DNA of 5,451 bases. Origin: Desulfurococcales archaeon. GTDB lineage: Archaea > Thermoproteota > Thermoprotei_A > Sulfolobales > NBVN01. The position numbers were made by a program, and so were the translations under genes. Positions 1-5,331 of this stretch are shown here, one piece after another. A model generated the notes under the pieces. The model made no database searches. It worked only from the letters and a program-made list of their open reading frames with translations, and was not told the origin of the DNA. How positions within the stretch are numbered: position 1 is the first letter of the stretch; each line of letters opens with the position of its first letter. The stretch lies in assembly GCA_027083115.1 (NCBI GenBank), contig JALWQN010000063.1, positions 1 to 5,451 of the forward strand, read 5' to 3'.

Positions 1-1
1 G

Positions 2-760
2 GCTCAGCACTTCCTAGCGAAGAAAGGAATACTGGCAGTAAGGAGGGTTAAGAGATCAGACATGGAGAAACTAGAAAGAGCAACAGGAGGAAGAATAGTG
101 ACGAGCATAAGGGATCTCACGGCGAACGACCTAGGCTACGCAGAAATAGTTGAGGAAAGAAAAGTAGGTAATGACAAGATGGTGTTCATTGAGGGCTGCA
201 AGAACCCGAAAGCAGTGACTATCTTGGTTAGGGGTTCAAGCGATATGGTTCTTGACGACACTGAAAGATCGTTCCACGACTCTCTCCATGCTGTTAGGAA
301 TGTCTTAAGGGACCCGAAAATTGTTCCTGGTGGCGGAGCCGCTGAAATAGAGTTAGCGCTAAGGCTAAGGAAGTGGGCTGAAGGTGTTGGCGGTAAGGAG
401 CAGCTGGCAGTACAAGCTTTTGCTGATGCTTTAGAAGAAATAGTGGCTGTATTAGCTCAGACAGCAGGGCTCGATCCGATAGAGGCACTAATGGAGCTAA
501 GGAGCATGCATAGCCAAGGCAAAATAAATGCTGGTATTGATGTGTTAGGCGGTAAAATTGTTGAGGACATAACGAAGCTCAACGTTATCGATCCAGTAAC
601 TGTTAAGAAGCAAGTAATTAAGGCATCTACTGAAGCAGCAGCAGCTGTACTTAAGGTAGATGATGTTATTGCAGCTGCTCCCTCTAAGAAGGAAGAAGGT
701 AAGGGAAGAGAAGGAGGAGAGCAAGGTCCCGGCGGTTTCGGGCAGTATGGGCAATACTAA
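2..760 (+). CDS. thsA/thsB family: Thermosome (group II chaperonin) subunit, C-terminal part, 5' end outside the window
   Basis: Thermosome subunits form ATP-driven double-ring cages in the cytosol that fold proteins. The frame is open from base 2 (AQHFLAKKGILAVRRV), before the first ATG at 62, so that ATG is internal. About 252 residues are visible, roughly the C-terminal half of a ~550-residue subunit. They cover the end of the apical domain, the intermediate domain (ATGGRIV, DLGYAEIVEERKVG, MVFIEGCKNPKAVTILVRG) and the second equatorial half (VPGGGAAEIELALRLRKWAEGVGG, AGLDPIEALMELRSMHSQGK, NAGIDVLGGKI, LKVDDVIAA). The N-terminal half with the GDGTT nucleotide motif is missing only because of the window edge. 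The tail is hydrophilic and ends GGFGQYGQY, where many relatives have a Gly/Met-rich tail. Family assignment is very safe. Which paralogue (alpha, beta or gamma) cannot be told from this part. A T-rich hairpin 25 nt past the stop probably ends its transcript, separating it from rpoK. Confidence 0.97.
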   Translation, partial: AQHFLAKKGILAVRRVKRSDMEKLERATGGRIVTSIRDLTANDLGYAEIVEERKVGNDKMVFIEGCKNPKAVTILVRGSSDMVLDDTERSFHDSLHAVRNVLRDPKIVPGGGAAEIELALRLRKWAEGVGGKEQLAVQAFADALEEIVAVLAQTAGLDPIEALMELRSMHSQGKINAGIDVLGGKIVEDITKLNVIDPVTVKKQVIKASTEAAAAVLKVDDVIAAAPSKKEEGKGREGGEQGPGGFGQYGQY

Positions 761-784
761 ACAAGGGCTTTACTTAGAACGTCA

Positions 785-798
785 TAACTTTTTTGTTA
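785..798 (+). terminator. T-rich terminator-like element after the thermosome gene
   Basis: TAAC (785-788), six T (789-794) and GTTA (795-798) form a short inverted repeat whose loop is the T run, starting 25 nt after the thermosome stop. Archaeal RNA polymerase commonly stops at runs of T on the non-template strand, with or without a hairpin. The 4-bp stem is too weak to matter much at high temperature, so the T6 run is the likely signal. This is inferred from sequence only. Confidence 0.5.
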
Positions 799-827
799 AG
801 TCACTAGATCTAAAGTAGTTAGTATAA

Positions 828-837
828 AGCTTATATT
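828..837 (+). promoter_or_regulatory. Probable archaeal promoter (BRE/TATA) of the rpoK-protease-topA cluster
   Basis: AGCTTATATT contains a TATA-like box at 830-837 preceded by purines (AAAG, 826-829) that could serve as the TFB recognition element. Transcription would start about 26 nt downstream, near 858-862, leaving a leader of roughly 25-29 nt. That leader carries GAGGGT at 873-878 as a likely ribosome binding site for the ATG at 887. It is the only good promoter candidate between the thermosome terminator and rpoK. The two later genes follow with gaps of 18 and 13 nt, so it probably drives all three. Confidence 0.5.
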
Positions 838-886
838 TCTAATTCATACCTTAATTAAAAGGTTCTGCAGTAGAGGGTAATTCAGG

Positions 887-1192
887 ATGAAAAAAGACAT
901 AATTTCGCTGGTCAAGAGCTCTGGAGTGAAGGTTGGGCCACCAAGGCTGACTAGATACGAAAAAGCAAGAGTTATTTCTGCTAGGGCTCTACAGCTTGAC
1001 TTAGGTGCTTTTCCATTAATTGACGTATCGAACTTGCCGAAAGATCCTGTTGAGATCGCGAAGGAAGAGTTAAGGCGTGGTGTTTTGCCTTTCACGTTAA
1101 TACGTAGATTACCTAATGGAGAAAGAGAATTGCTTCCTGTCTCAAAACTGATTGAGCTTGAGAAAAAGCTATTTGGGTTTGTTGAGATTTGA
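887..1192 (+). CDS. rpoK: DNA-directed RNA polymerase subunit K (Rpo6, homologue of eukaryotic Rpb6)
   Basis: RpoK is a small subunit of archaeal RNA polymerase, equivalent to eukaryotic Rpb6 and bacterial omega, that helps hold the largest subunit in the assembled enzyme. The 101-residue product has the family core: LTRYEKARVISARALQL at about 21-37, then DPVEIAKEELRRGVLPF at 53-69 and IRRLPNGE at 72-79. A tail of about 20 residues (ELLPVSKLIELEKKLFGFVEI) goes a little beyond the usual end of the fold. The N-terminal 20 residues replace the longer acidic N-terminal region seen in eukaryotes. The ATG at 887 has GAGGGT 9-14 nt before it, and the protein starts sensibly before the conserved core. 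The gene follows a probable promoter near 830 and lies 18 nt before the M50 protease, so it is likely the first gene of a three-gene transcript. Identification is firm. Confidence 0.95.
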   Translation: MKKDIISLVKSSGVKVGPPRLTRYEKARVISARALQLDLGAFPLIDVSNLPKDPVEIAKEELRRGVLPFTLIRRLPNGERELLPVSKLIELEKKLFGFVEI

Positions 1193-1198
1193 GGAGGT
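1192..1198 (+). promoter_or_regulatory. Strong Shine-Dalgarno site at the rpoK stop, unusually far from the next start
   Basis: AGGAGGT matches the archaeal anti-SD sequence perfectly and begins on the last base of the rpoK stop codon. Its last G of GGAGG (1197) is 13 nt before the ATG at 1211, longer than the usual 5-10 nt. In the protease frame, no ATG, GTG or TTG lies between the in-frame TGA at 1190 and 1211, so the distance cannot be explained by a missed upstream start. Confidence 0.65.
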
Positions 1199-1210
1199 AG
1201 CTACAACCTA

Positions 1211-2341
1211 ATGCGCGAAGATGAAATTAATTCTATAATTTCACGGTACTTTTCTTTCCTAAGTTATGGAGAGGATGAGTACACATACTCATTCATAATT
1301 ATTGGTGCTTTAAACGGATTGAGTGTGGATGAAGCTTTCTCCGGATTGTACGATGATTTAGTTGGTCAAGGTCATTATCCTTTACTCTATAAGGTTGGGA
1401 ATGACCTAATACTTAAGGTTAGCAAGAAAGCCTCACGGAAGAAAGGTAGATACGGCCTTATTTCATCAGTTCTCTTTATAGCGACAACCCTCTCGGTAAT
1501 CTTCACAGGGTACTTGAGTGTGGAGGGTTATAATCAGGCGATGTCTAAATTAGGGAATATTATTTCGGCATCGTTGGGATCCAGCATATTATTAGGAACA
1601 ACAGCCTTTTCTTTAGCTGTGCTGGTACCTCTATTCTTTCATGAAGTGGGTCATTACGTAATTACTTTAAAATCTAAGACACCAGCAACATTTCCCGTAC
1701 CTATTCCAGCACCGTATGTGTCTCCTTTAGGAACTTTTGGTGCTTTAATTATGATGCGATACTTACCTAAGAGAATGAAGGACTTAGTGAAGCTAGGTAT
1801 TTCGGGGCCCTTAGTTGGTGTTATCCTTTCGATGGTGGCTCTTTATCTGTCATCACTAATATCGCCTGTGTTGCCAGCAGGCGTTATTGCTAAAGGGGTC
1901 TCCTTAGGTGTGTTATCTCCTATTGCGATATCTCCTTTAGGAGCTATTTTTGTTTCTTACTTAATTCCTGCACCTACCGGGTTTGTAAGGATAATGAACC
2001 CGGCGGCGGAAGCTGCTTACTTAATACTTTTAATTCATTTTGCTAACTTACTTCCCATAGGACAGCTTGATGGAGGGCATGTATTCAGGGCATTAACCAG
2101 TAGGAGGGTTCACTTTATAACTTCAGCAGCTGTTTCTCTCATAGCAATAGCATTTTCCTTCCTTTACCCCTACCTAAGCTGGTTAGGGATTTTCGTAGTT
2201 CTTGCTTGGCTCATTTCTGGCACCAGGCCTCATGTAGGTGCTGCGAATACACTCTCTTATCTAACCCCTAAAGAGAAATTATTTTACGGTCTTCTTTACT
2301 TTGCATTAATTCTGATTACGTTACCGGTTCCAGCAGGGTGA
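1211..2341 (+). CDS. Site-2 protease-like intramembrane zinc metalloprotease (peptidase family M50)
   Basis: M50/S2P enzymes cut membrane-embedded substrates, often to release a transcription factor or clear membrane proteins. The 376-residue product has the zinc motif HEVGH (His144, Glu145, His148) within a hydrophobic segment. The second signature is NLLPIGQLDGGH at 279-290, whose Asp287 should be the third zinc ligand. Between them is the family's GTFGALIMM stretch (174-182). Residues 1-78 are soluble and probably cytosolic, then six to eight hydrophobic segments follow (near 82-103, 119-143, 190-217, 223-250, 262-283, 301-336, 357-373). I see no PDZ domain, which many bacterial relatives (RseP) carry. 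All catalytic residues are present, so it should be active. ATG 1211 is the only start available after the in-frame stop at 1190. It sits between rpoK (18 nt) and topA (13 nt), likely on one transcript. The substrate is unknown. Confidence 0.93.
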   Translation: MREDEINSIISRYFSFLSYGEDEYTYSFIIIGALNGLSVDEAFSGLYDDLVGQGHYPLLYKVGNDLILKVSKKASRKKGRYGLISSVLFIATTLSVIFTGYLSVEGYNQAMSKLGNIISASLGSSILLGTTAFSLAVLVPLFFHEVGHYVITLKSKTPATFPVPIPAPYVSPLGTFGALIMMRYLPKRMKDLVKLGISGPLVGVILSMVALYLSSLISPVLPAGVIAKGVSLGVLSPIAISPLGAIFVSYLIPAPTGFVRIMNPAAEAAYLILLIHFANLLPIGQLDGGHVFRALTSRRVHFITSAAVSLIAIAFSFLYPYLSWLGIFVVLAWLISGTRPHVGAANTLSYLTPKEKLFYGLLYFALILITLPVPAG

Positions 2342-2348
2342 GGGGGTT
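2340..2348 (+). promoter_or_regulatory. G-rich ribosome binding region before the TTG start of topA
   Basis: GAGGGGGTT overlaps the stop codon of the protease gene (TGA 2339-2341) and ends 6 nt before TTG 2355. With the preceding GGGTGA it gives partial pairing to the anti-SD sequence. Upstream in the topA frame back to the TGA at 2313 I find no ATG, GTG or TTG, which supports the TTG start and suggests coupling of topA translation to the protease gene. Confidence 0.55.
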
Positions 2349-2354
2349 AGGGTA

Positions 2355-4361
2355 TTGAGAGACACTCTAGTGATAATTGCTGAGAAACCTAAAGCTGCTG
2401 AAAAAATAGCTCAAGCCCTTGGCTTAAAGCATAAATCAAGGCTTTATTCTGTCCCCTACTGGATCGGATCGGTAAATGGTAAGAGAGCTCTTCTTCTTTC
2501 TGCTGCTGGGCATCTCTTTTCACTTAAACCCAACGGCAGGGGTTACCCTGTCTTTAAGTATGAGTGGGTTCCTCGTTATGAAGTCGATAGGAATGCATCC
2601 CATACAAAAAAATTCCTAGCTGTTATTGAGAAATTAGGTAAGGGGGCTAAGGAATACGTAAATGCCTGCGACTATGATATTGAGGGCTCAGTAATAGGTT
2701 ACCAAATAATTAGGTACTTGAATGGTTTGGATAGGGCTAAGAGGGCGAAGTTCTCGTCATTAACCTCTGAGGAATTACGTAAGGCTTTCTCGAGCGTAAA
2801 GGAGCTCGATAAATTAATGGTTGAAGCAGGTTTATGCAGGCATGAGCTAGACTGGATTTGGGGCATTAACATAAGTAGGGCCCTAATGGACATGTACAAA
2901 ACATTAAGTGGCGAGAGATTGATTTTAAGTGCGGGCAGGGTTCAATCACCGACCTTGATGGAAGTCATTAATAGGCAGGTTGAGAGACATACCTTCGTGC
3001 CTGAAGTCACAGTAGATATTGCTGTATATGTTTCTATAGATCACGCGAAATATAAATTAGAGAATAAGTTTTCACCCCCGCAGACTTTATCTAAAGCTCG
3101 GGCTATTGCTAAAATGCTGAGGGATAAAAAGCAATTAACAGTCACGAAAGTATATAAAGAGACTAGGAAAACAGTTCCTCCACCACCTTTTAATTTGCCA
3201 GACCTTCAGGTAGAGGCCTCCAGAGTAGGTGGAATCCCTCCCTCAGAAACGCTAAGAATAGCTGAGTCACTATATCTTGATTCATTAATTAGTTACCCAC
3301 GGACGAATTCCCAGAAGCTCCCTAAAGACTTACGTCATAGAGATATTGTAATGAAGCTCTCAGGGCTAAAGCCTTATGCCGAGTACTGTAAAGAACTGCT
3401 TAAGAAAAAAGAGTTAGTTCCTAGGGAAGGTAGGAAGGAGGATCCCGCGCATCCAGCCATATACCCAACTGGGTACTTACCACGAAAGAAGCTATCTAGA
3501 AGGCAGTGGTTAGTTTACGATTTAATCGTTCGGAGATACTTAGCTTCCTTAAGCAAACCCTTGCTCACGGAAAGAACTGAGTATTTAATGGAGGGTGCTG
3601 GACTATTTTTTGCTTTAAGAGGTCAAGTCATACTAGAGAGGGGTTGGCTAAGAATCTACAGGTATGTTAAAGCAAATGAAAAACAGCTTCCTAGACTGAG
3701 CGAGGGTTTTGAAATACCTTTAGAGTCAGTGCGCATCATTAAGAAGTACTCTAAGCCACCGCCTAAGTACACAAGGTCATCCCTCCTTAAGTGGATGGAG
3801 TCCGTTAATATTGGAACTGAAGCCACAAGAGCTGAAATAATTGATGTCTTGCTGAGGAGAGGATACCTAAGGACTGGGAAAGGTTTGGAGGTTACTGATC
3901 TTGGGTGGAAAGTTGCTACGGTATTGAAGAAGTTCTTTAATGAAGTAATTACTGTGAATTTGACAAGAGATTTTGAAAGGAAATTGAATGATGTAAGCTT
4001 AGGTAAGGTTTCAAGGAAGGAGGTAGTGGATGAGGCTATATCCTTCCTTGAACCGAGGCTTAATGAGATTAAGAGAACGTTAAGAGGTATTAAGGACTTA
4101 GAAAAAAGTGAGCGTCCTAACTCATTGCTTGGGGGTTCAAAAACCAAGTGCGTTGTCTGTGGGGAGGATGCATTCTTCATTAGGGGAAGCCTACACTTAT
4201 GCGAAATGCATGGATTAGCCTACGACAGAATTATTAGGGGATATAATTGTTGGAGTAATAGGTTAGGTATCGATTTCCACACTTACTTGAAGGAATTAAT
4301 AAAGTTAAAGAATACGGGTAAGTATGCAAAGGAACTAGCCAATTATTTATTGCGGAAGTGA
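2355..4361 (+). CDS. topA: DNA topoisomerase I, archaeal type IA
   Basis: Type IA topoisomerases relax negative supercoils or unlink DNA by cutting one strand through a 5'-phosphotyrosine. The 668-residue product begins with a Toprim domain: VIIAEKPKAAEKIA at 6-19 with Glu10, and DYDIEG at 106-111 supplying the metal-binding D-x-D-x-E. GRVQSPTL lies at 194-201. The active-site motif LISYPRTNSQ places the catalytic Tyr at 314 with Arg316 behind it. HPAIYPTG (366-373) and GTEATRAEII (487-496) are further family motifs. The C-terminus has a single zinc-finger candidate, C599-x2-C602-x13-C616-x2-H619, followed by a basic tail. There is no helicase part, so this is not reverse gyrase. The start is TTG at 2355, which puts the Toprim strand at the usual distance from the N-terminus. 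The gene starts 13 nt after the M50 protease and ends 22 nt from the convergent signal peptidase gene. Archaeal TopA is often also called topoisomerase III-like. Confidence 0.96.
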   Translation: MRDTLVIIAEKPKAAEKIAQALGLKHKSRLYSVPYWIGSVNGKRALLLSAAGHLFSLKPNGRGYPVFKYEWVPRYEVDRNASHTKKFLAVIEKLGKGAKEYVNACDYDIEGSVIGYQIIRYLNGLDRAKRAKFSSLTSEELRKAFSSVKELDKLMVEAGLCRHELDWIWGINISRALMDMYKTLSGERLILSAGRVQSPTLMEVINRQVERHTFVPEVTVDIAVYVSIDHAKYKLENKFSPPQTLSKARAIAKMLRDKKQLTVTKVYKETRKTVPPPPFNLPDLQVEASRVGGIPPSETLRIAESLYLDSLISYPRTNSQKLPKDLRHRDIVMKLSGLKPYAEYCKELLKKKELVPREGRKEDPAHPAIYPTGYLPRKKLSRRQWLVYDLIVRRYLASLSKPLLTERTEYLMEGAGLFFALRGQVILERGWLRIYRYVKANEKQLPRLSEGFEIPLESVRIIKKYSKPPPKYTRSSLLKWMESVNIGTEATRAEIIDVLLRRGYLRTGKGLEVTDLGWKVATVLKKFFNEVITVNLTRDFERKLNDVSLGKVSRKEVVDEAISFLEPRLNEIKRTLRGIKDLEKSERPNSLLGGSKTKCVVCGEDAFFIRGSLHLCEMHGLAYDRIIRGYNCWSNRLGIDFHTYLKELIKLKNTGKYAKELANYLLRK

Positions 4362-4380
4362 TCGCAGAATTTAATTAGTA

Positions 4381-4385
4381 TTTTT
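4381..4385 (+). terminator. T5 run after topA in the convergent gap
   Basis: TTTTT lies 20 nt after the topA stop and overlaps the stop codon of the opposing signal peptidase gene (4386-4384). It is a plausible stop signal for the plus-strand transcript. No comparable T run for the minus-strand transcript is visible in the 22-nt gap, so that transcript probably ends inside the 3' part of topA. Weak evidence, from base composition only. Confidence 0.35.
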
Positions 4386-4836
4386 AGGCATTTGCTTTAA
4401 TTATTGAACCAGCTAATGCCTTTAAGCTTAAGGTTACATATCCTATTCCAGGCAATTTAATTACGTCATTATTGATTTCAAGGACTTCACCTATGATCCA
4501 CGATGATGGAACTTCTCCATCTGGCACAGGATTATTATCTCCTTTAGGAACCACAACTAAATTATTACCAAGCCTAACGATCTTGATGACCCTGTGTATT
4601 ATGAATTCACCATCAGGTCTTTCATAAACAATTACGTTGCCTGTTCTCAAAGCTTTAGGGGACTCCTTAACTATAACCACTAGGTCGCCAGTCTGCAGAA
4701 TAGGTTCCATAGATTTTCCTTCCACTACAGCAAACATAAGCGTTTTAGTAAGTGACAAAATTATCAGAATTATTACAACAGCGATTATAGTTATCTCAAT
4801 AGATTCTGTCATATACCTCCTAAAGTTCTTCATCAC
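4384..4836 (-). CDS. Signal peptidase I, archaeal/ER Sec11 type (peptidase family S26B)
   Basis: This membrane enzyme removes signal peptides from secreted proteins on the outer face of the cytoplasmic membrane. The 150-residue product has a basic N-terminus, one transmembrane segment at about 12-35, then the catalytic box VEGKSMEP with nucleophile Ser42. HRV gives His81 where bacterial enzymes have the general-base Lys. GDNNPVPDG holds Asp100 and Asp106, the two acidic positions known from archaeal and ER enzymes; Asp106 fits the essential one. The domain between Ser and His is short (39 residues), so this is a minimal enzyme with no clear C-terminal transmembrane segment. The longest start is GTG 4836, followed by ATG 4833; both have GGAG (4847-4844) 7-10 nt upstream. 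ATG 4812 is another option, just after GGAGG. The long forms overlap the upstream zinc-ribbon gene by 17 or 14 nt, which suggests translational coupling. Confidence 0.93.
   Translation of the reverse strand: MMKNFRRYMTESIEITIIAVVIILIILSLTKTLMFAVVEGKSMEPILQTGDLVVIVKESPKALRTGNVIVYERPDGEFIIHRVIKIVRLGNNLVVVPKGDNNPVPDGEVPSSWIIGEVLEINNDVIKLPGIGYVTLSLKALAGSIIKANA
4815..4820 (-). promoter_or_regulatory. In-frame GGAGGT inside the start of the signal peptidase gene
   Basis: On the minus strand GGAGGT (4820 to 4815) begins at the last base of the zinc-ribbon gene's TAG stop. GGAGG is 3 nt before ATG 4812, a short but possible spacing. In the longer reading it encodes part of the positive N-terminal Arg-Arg. 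It may thus be an SD site for a second, 8-residue-shorter start, or only a consequence of the Arg codons. Confidence 0.4.
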
Positions 4837-5122
4837 GATACAGCTCCGACAAATCTATCTCTATAACCTTCCCTCCACTAGATTCTTTCTTCTTTTCTTT
4901 CTTTTTTCTTTTCTTTTTTGCTGCTTTCCCTACCTCGACTTCTCCCTCAGGCCCTACCTTAATAGTAGAGATTTTCTGTCTCCAGCTATAGCCGCAATTA
5001 GGACACCTGAAGGACCCCATAACTATGATGGTTACGCGTCCGTCAGCATCGGGCAGAGGAGCCACTAGCTGCCATGTTTTCTGGGGCTGTACTTCAGTAC
5101 CGCATTTAGGGCACTTAACCAT
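4820..5122 (-). CDS. Small zinc-ribbon protein with lysine-rich linker, function unknown
   Basis: I do not recognise a named function for this 100-residue protein. It has one zinc ribbon: CPKCG with Cys4 and Cys7 at the start, and FRCPNCGYSWR with Cys40 and Cys43. Between the knuckles lies a hydrophobic stretch (VTIIVMGS) after a PLPDADGR loop. A very basic tract follows at 66-79 (KAAKKKRKKKEKKK), then an acidic tail (VIEIDLSELYRDEEL). The second knuckle and Trp-Arg resemble the C-terminal ribbon of TFIIS/TFS, suggesting a nucleic-acid or polymerase-binding role; this is inference only. The lysine tract could bind DNA or RNA. ATG 5122 begins three residues before the first zinc ligand, and a TATA-like box at 5173-5165 gives a leader of about 20 nt. 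It is probably co-transcribed with the signal peptidase gene, which it overlaps. Confidence 0.85.
   Translation of the reverse strand: MVKCPKCGTEVQPQKTWQLVAPLPDADGRVTIIVMGSFRCPNCGYSWRQKISTIKVGPEGEVEVGKAAKKKRKKKEKKKESSGGKVIEIDLSELYRDEEL
4883..4919. repeat. 37-nt uninterrupted polypyrimidine/polypurine tract
   Basis: The plus strand has only C and T from 4883 to 4919, built of T2-T6 runs separated by single C. The minus strand codes the Lys/Glu-rich linker of the zinc-ribbon protein using AAA, AAG, AGA and GAA codons. Such a tract is prone to replication slippage and, being partly mirror-symmetric, could form a triplex. The likely primary cause is selection for lysine in the protein. Confidence 0.85.
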
Positions 5123-5164
5123 ATTAGTATCCCAAAACTAATGAGGGATGAGAACATATTAATT

Positions 5165-5173
5165 CTTTTTATG
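5165..5173 (-). promoter_or_regulatory. Probable TATA box of the zinc-ribbon/signal peptidase operon
   Basis: The minus strand reads CATAAAAAG (5173 to 5165). A start about 26 nt downstream would fall near 5142-5144, giving a leader of about 20 nt before ATG 5122. GGGA 8-11 nt before the ATG is only a weak ribosome binding site. An alternative AT-rich box (ATTTTAAG, 5191-5184) would give a longer leader. Confidence 0.4.
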
Positions 5174-5200
5174 TGGGAGCCACTTAAAATCCGCTGCATG

Positions 5201-5248
5201 TCAGAACCCAGCCTTTAATCACGATTCATCGCTTTTAACCCTCATCAT
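5201..5248 (-). ncRNA. Candidate C/D box sRNA (2'-O-methylation guide)
   Basis: Archaeal C/D sRNAs bind L7Ae, Nop5 and fibrillarin and direct 2'-O-methylation of rRNA or tRNA. On the minus strand all four boxes appear in order. C is ATGATGA (5248-5242, exact RUGAUGA), then a 12-nt guide GGGTTAAAAGCG. D' is ATGA (5229-5226, one mismatch to CUGA), then a 3-nt spacer. C' is GTGATTA (5222-5216, one mismatch), then an 11-nt guide AAGGCTGGGTT, and D is CTGA (5204-5201, exact). The box-to-box distances are those of typical archaeal guides. By the D+5 rule the predicted modified bases are the U at position 5 of CGCUUUUAACCC (D' guide) and the C at position 5 of AACCCAGCCUU (D guide). I could not assign a target from memory. 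The terminal stem is weak: only one G-C pair directly flanks the C/D boxes. The ends of the RNA are unknown; about 3-5 nt beyond each outer box is usual. Confidence 0.65.
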
Positions 5249-5263
5249 CCAACATAAAGTTGG
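5249..5263. repeat. 5-bp inverted repeat directly abutting the sRNA C box
   Basis: CCAAC (5249-5253), a 5-nt loop ATAAA, and GTTGG (5259-5263). On the plus strand it is followed at once by TTTTT (5264-5268), giving a terminator-like shape; on the minus strand it ends exactly at the base before the C box. No plus-strand gene ends nearby, so a terminator role is doubtful. It could be a protein-binding site, or a 5' processing or leader element of the sRNA. Confidence 0.55.
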
Positions 5264-5269
5264 TTTTTA

Positions 5270-5287
5270 GGGTTTTAGAGTATTTAT
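5270..5287 (-). promoter_or_regulatory. AT-rich promoter candidate for the sRNA
   Basis: The minus strand holds AATAAATAC (5287-5279) and TCTAAAAC (about 5278-5271). A start 26 nt downstream of their centres would fall at about 5257 or 5248, just before or at the C box. Either fits a C/D sRNA made from its own promoter, but neither is a strong TATA box. Confidence 0.3.
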
Positions 5288-5297
5288 TGGTCCTTCA

Positions 5298-5306
5298 TTT
5301 TTTAAG
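5298..5306 (+). promoter_or_regulatory. Probable TATA box of the right-edge membrane protein gene
   Basis: TTTTTTAAG lies about 39 nt before ATG 5341. A start 26 nt downstream would be near 5328-5330, leaving a short leader of about 12 nt that still contains the GGTGAT ribosome binding site. It sits opposite and very close to the sRNA promoter candidate, giving a compact divergent arrangement. Confidence 0.45.
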
Positions 5307-5331
5307 TAAACATTTTGCAAGACCTGTATAT

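Noticed and set aside
805..812. 8-bp palindrome TAGATCTA upstream of rpoK
   Set aside because: A single short palindrome in AT-rich DNA is expected by chance and does not overlap the TATA box.
844..1095. An 83-codon minus-strand frame opposite rpoK
   Set aside because: It is antisense to the highly conserved RpoK core and has no independent support.
1845..1860. C box-like GTGATGA on the minus strand inside the protease gene
   Set aside because: No CTGA lies in the expected range downstream on that strand, and the site is in conserved coding sequence.
3656..4180. A 174-codon minus-strand open frame inside topA
   Set aside because: It is fully antisense to the conserved C-terminal third of topA, and the protein has no recognisable motif.
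4781..4836. Exact C box GTGATGA on the minus strand at the signal peptidase start
   Set aside because: The match is made by the GTG-ATG start codons. No D box or C'/D' pair occurs at suitable distance, so it is not a second C/D sRNA.
4637..5068. A 143-codon plus-strand open frame across the signal peptidase and zinc-ribbon genes
   Set aside because: It lies antisense to two well-supported genes, and its phenylalanine/leucine-rich part is simply the reverse of the Lys-rich tract. No family motif or SD site.
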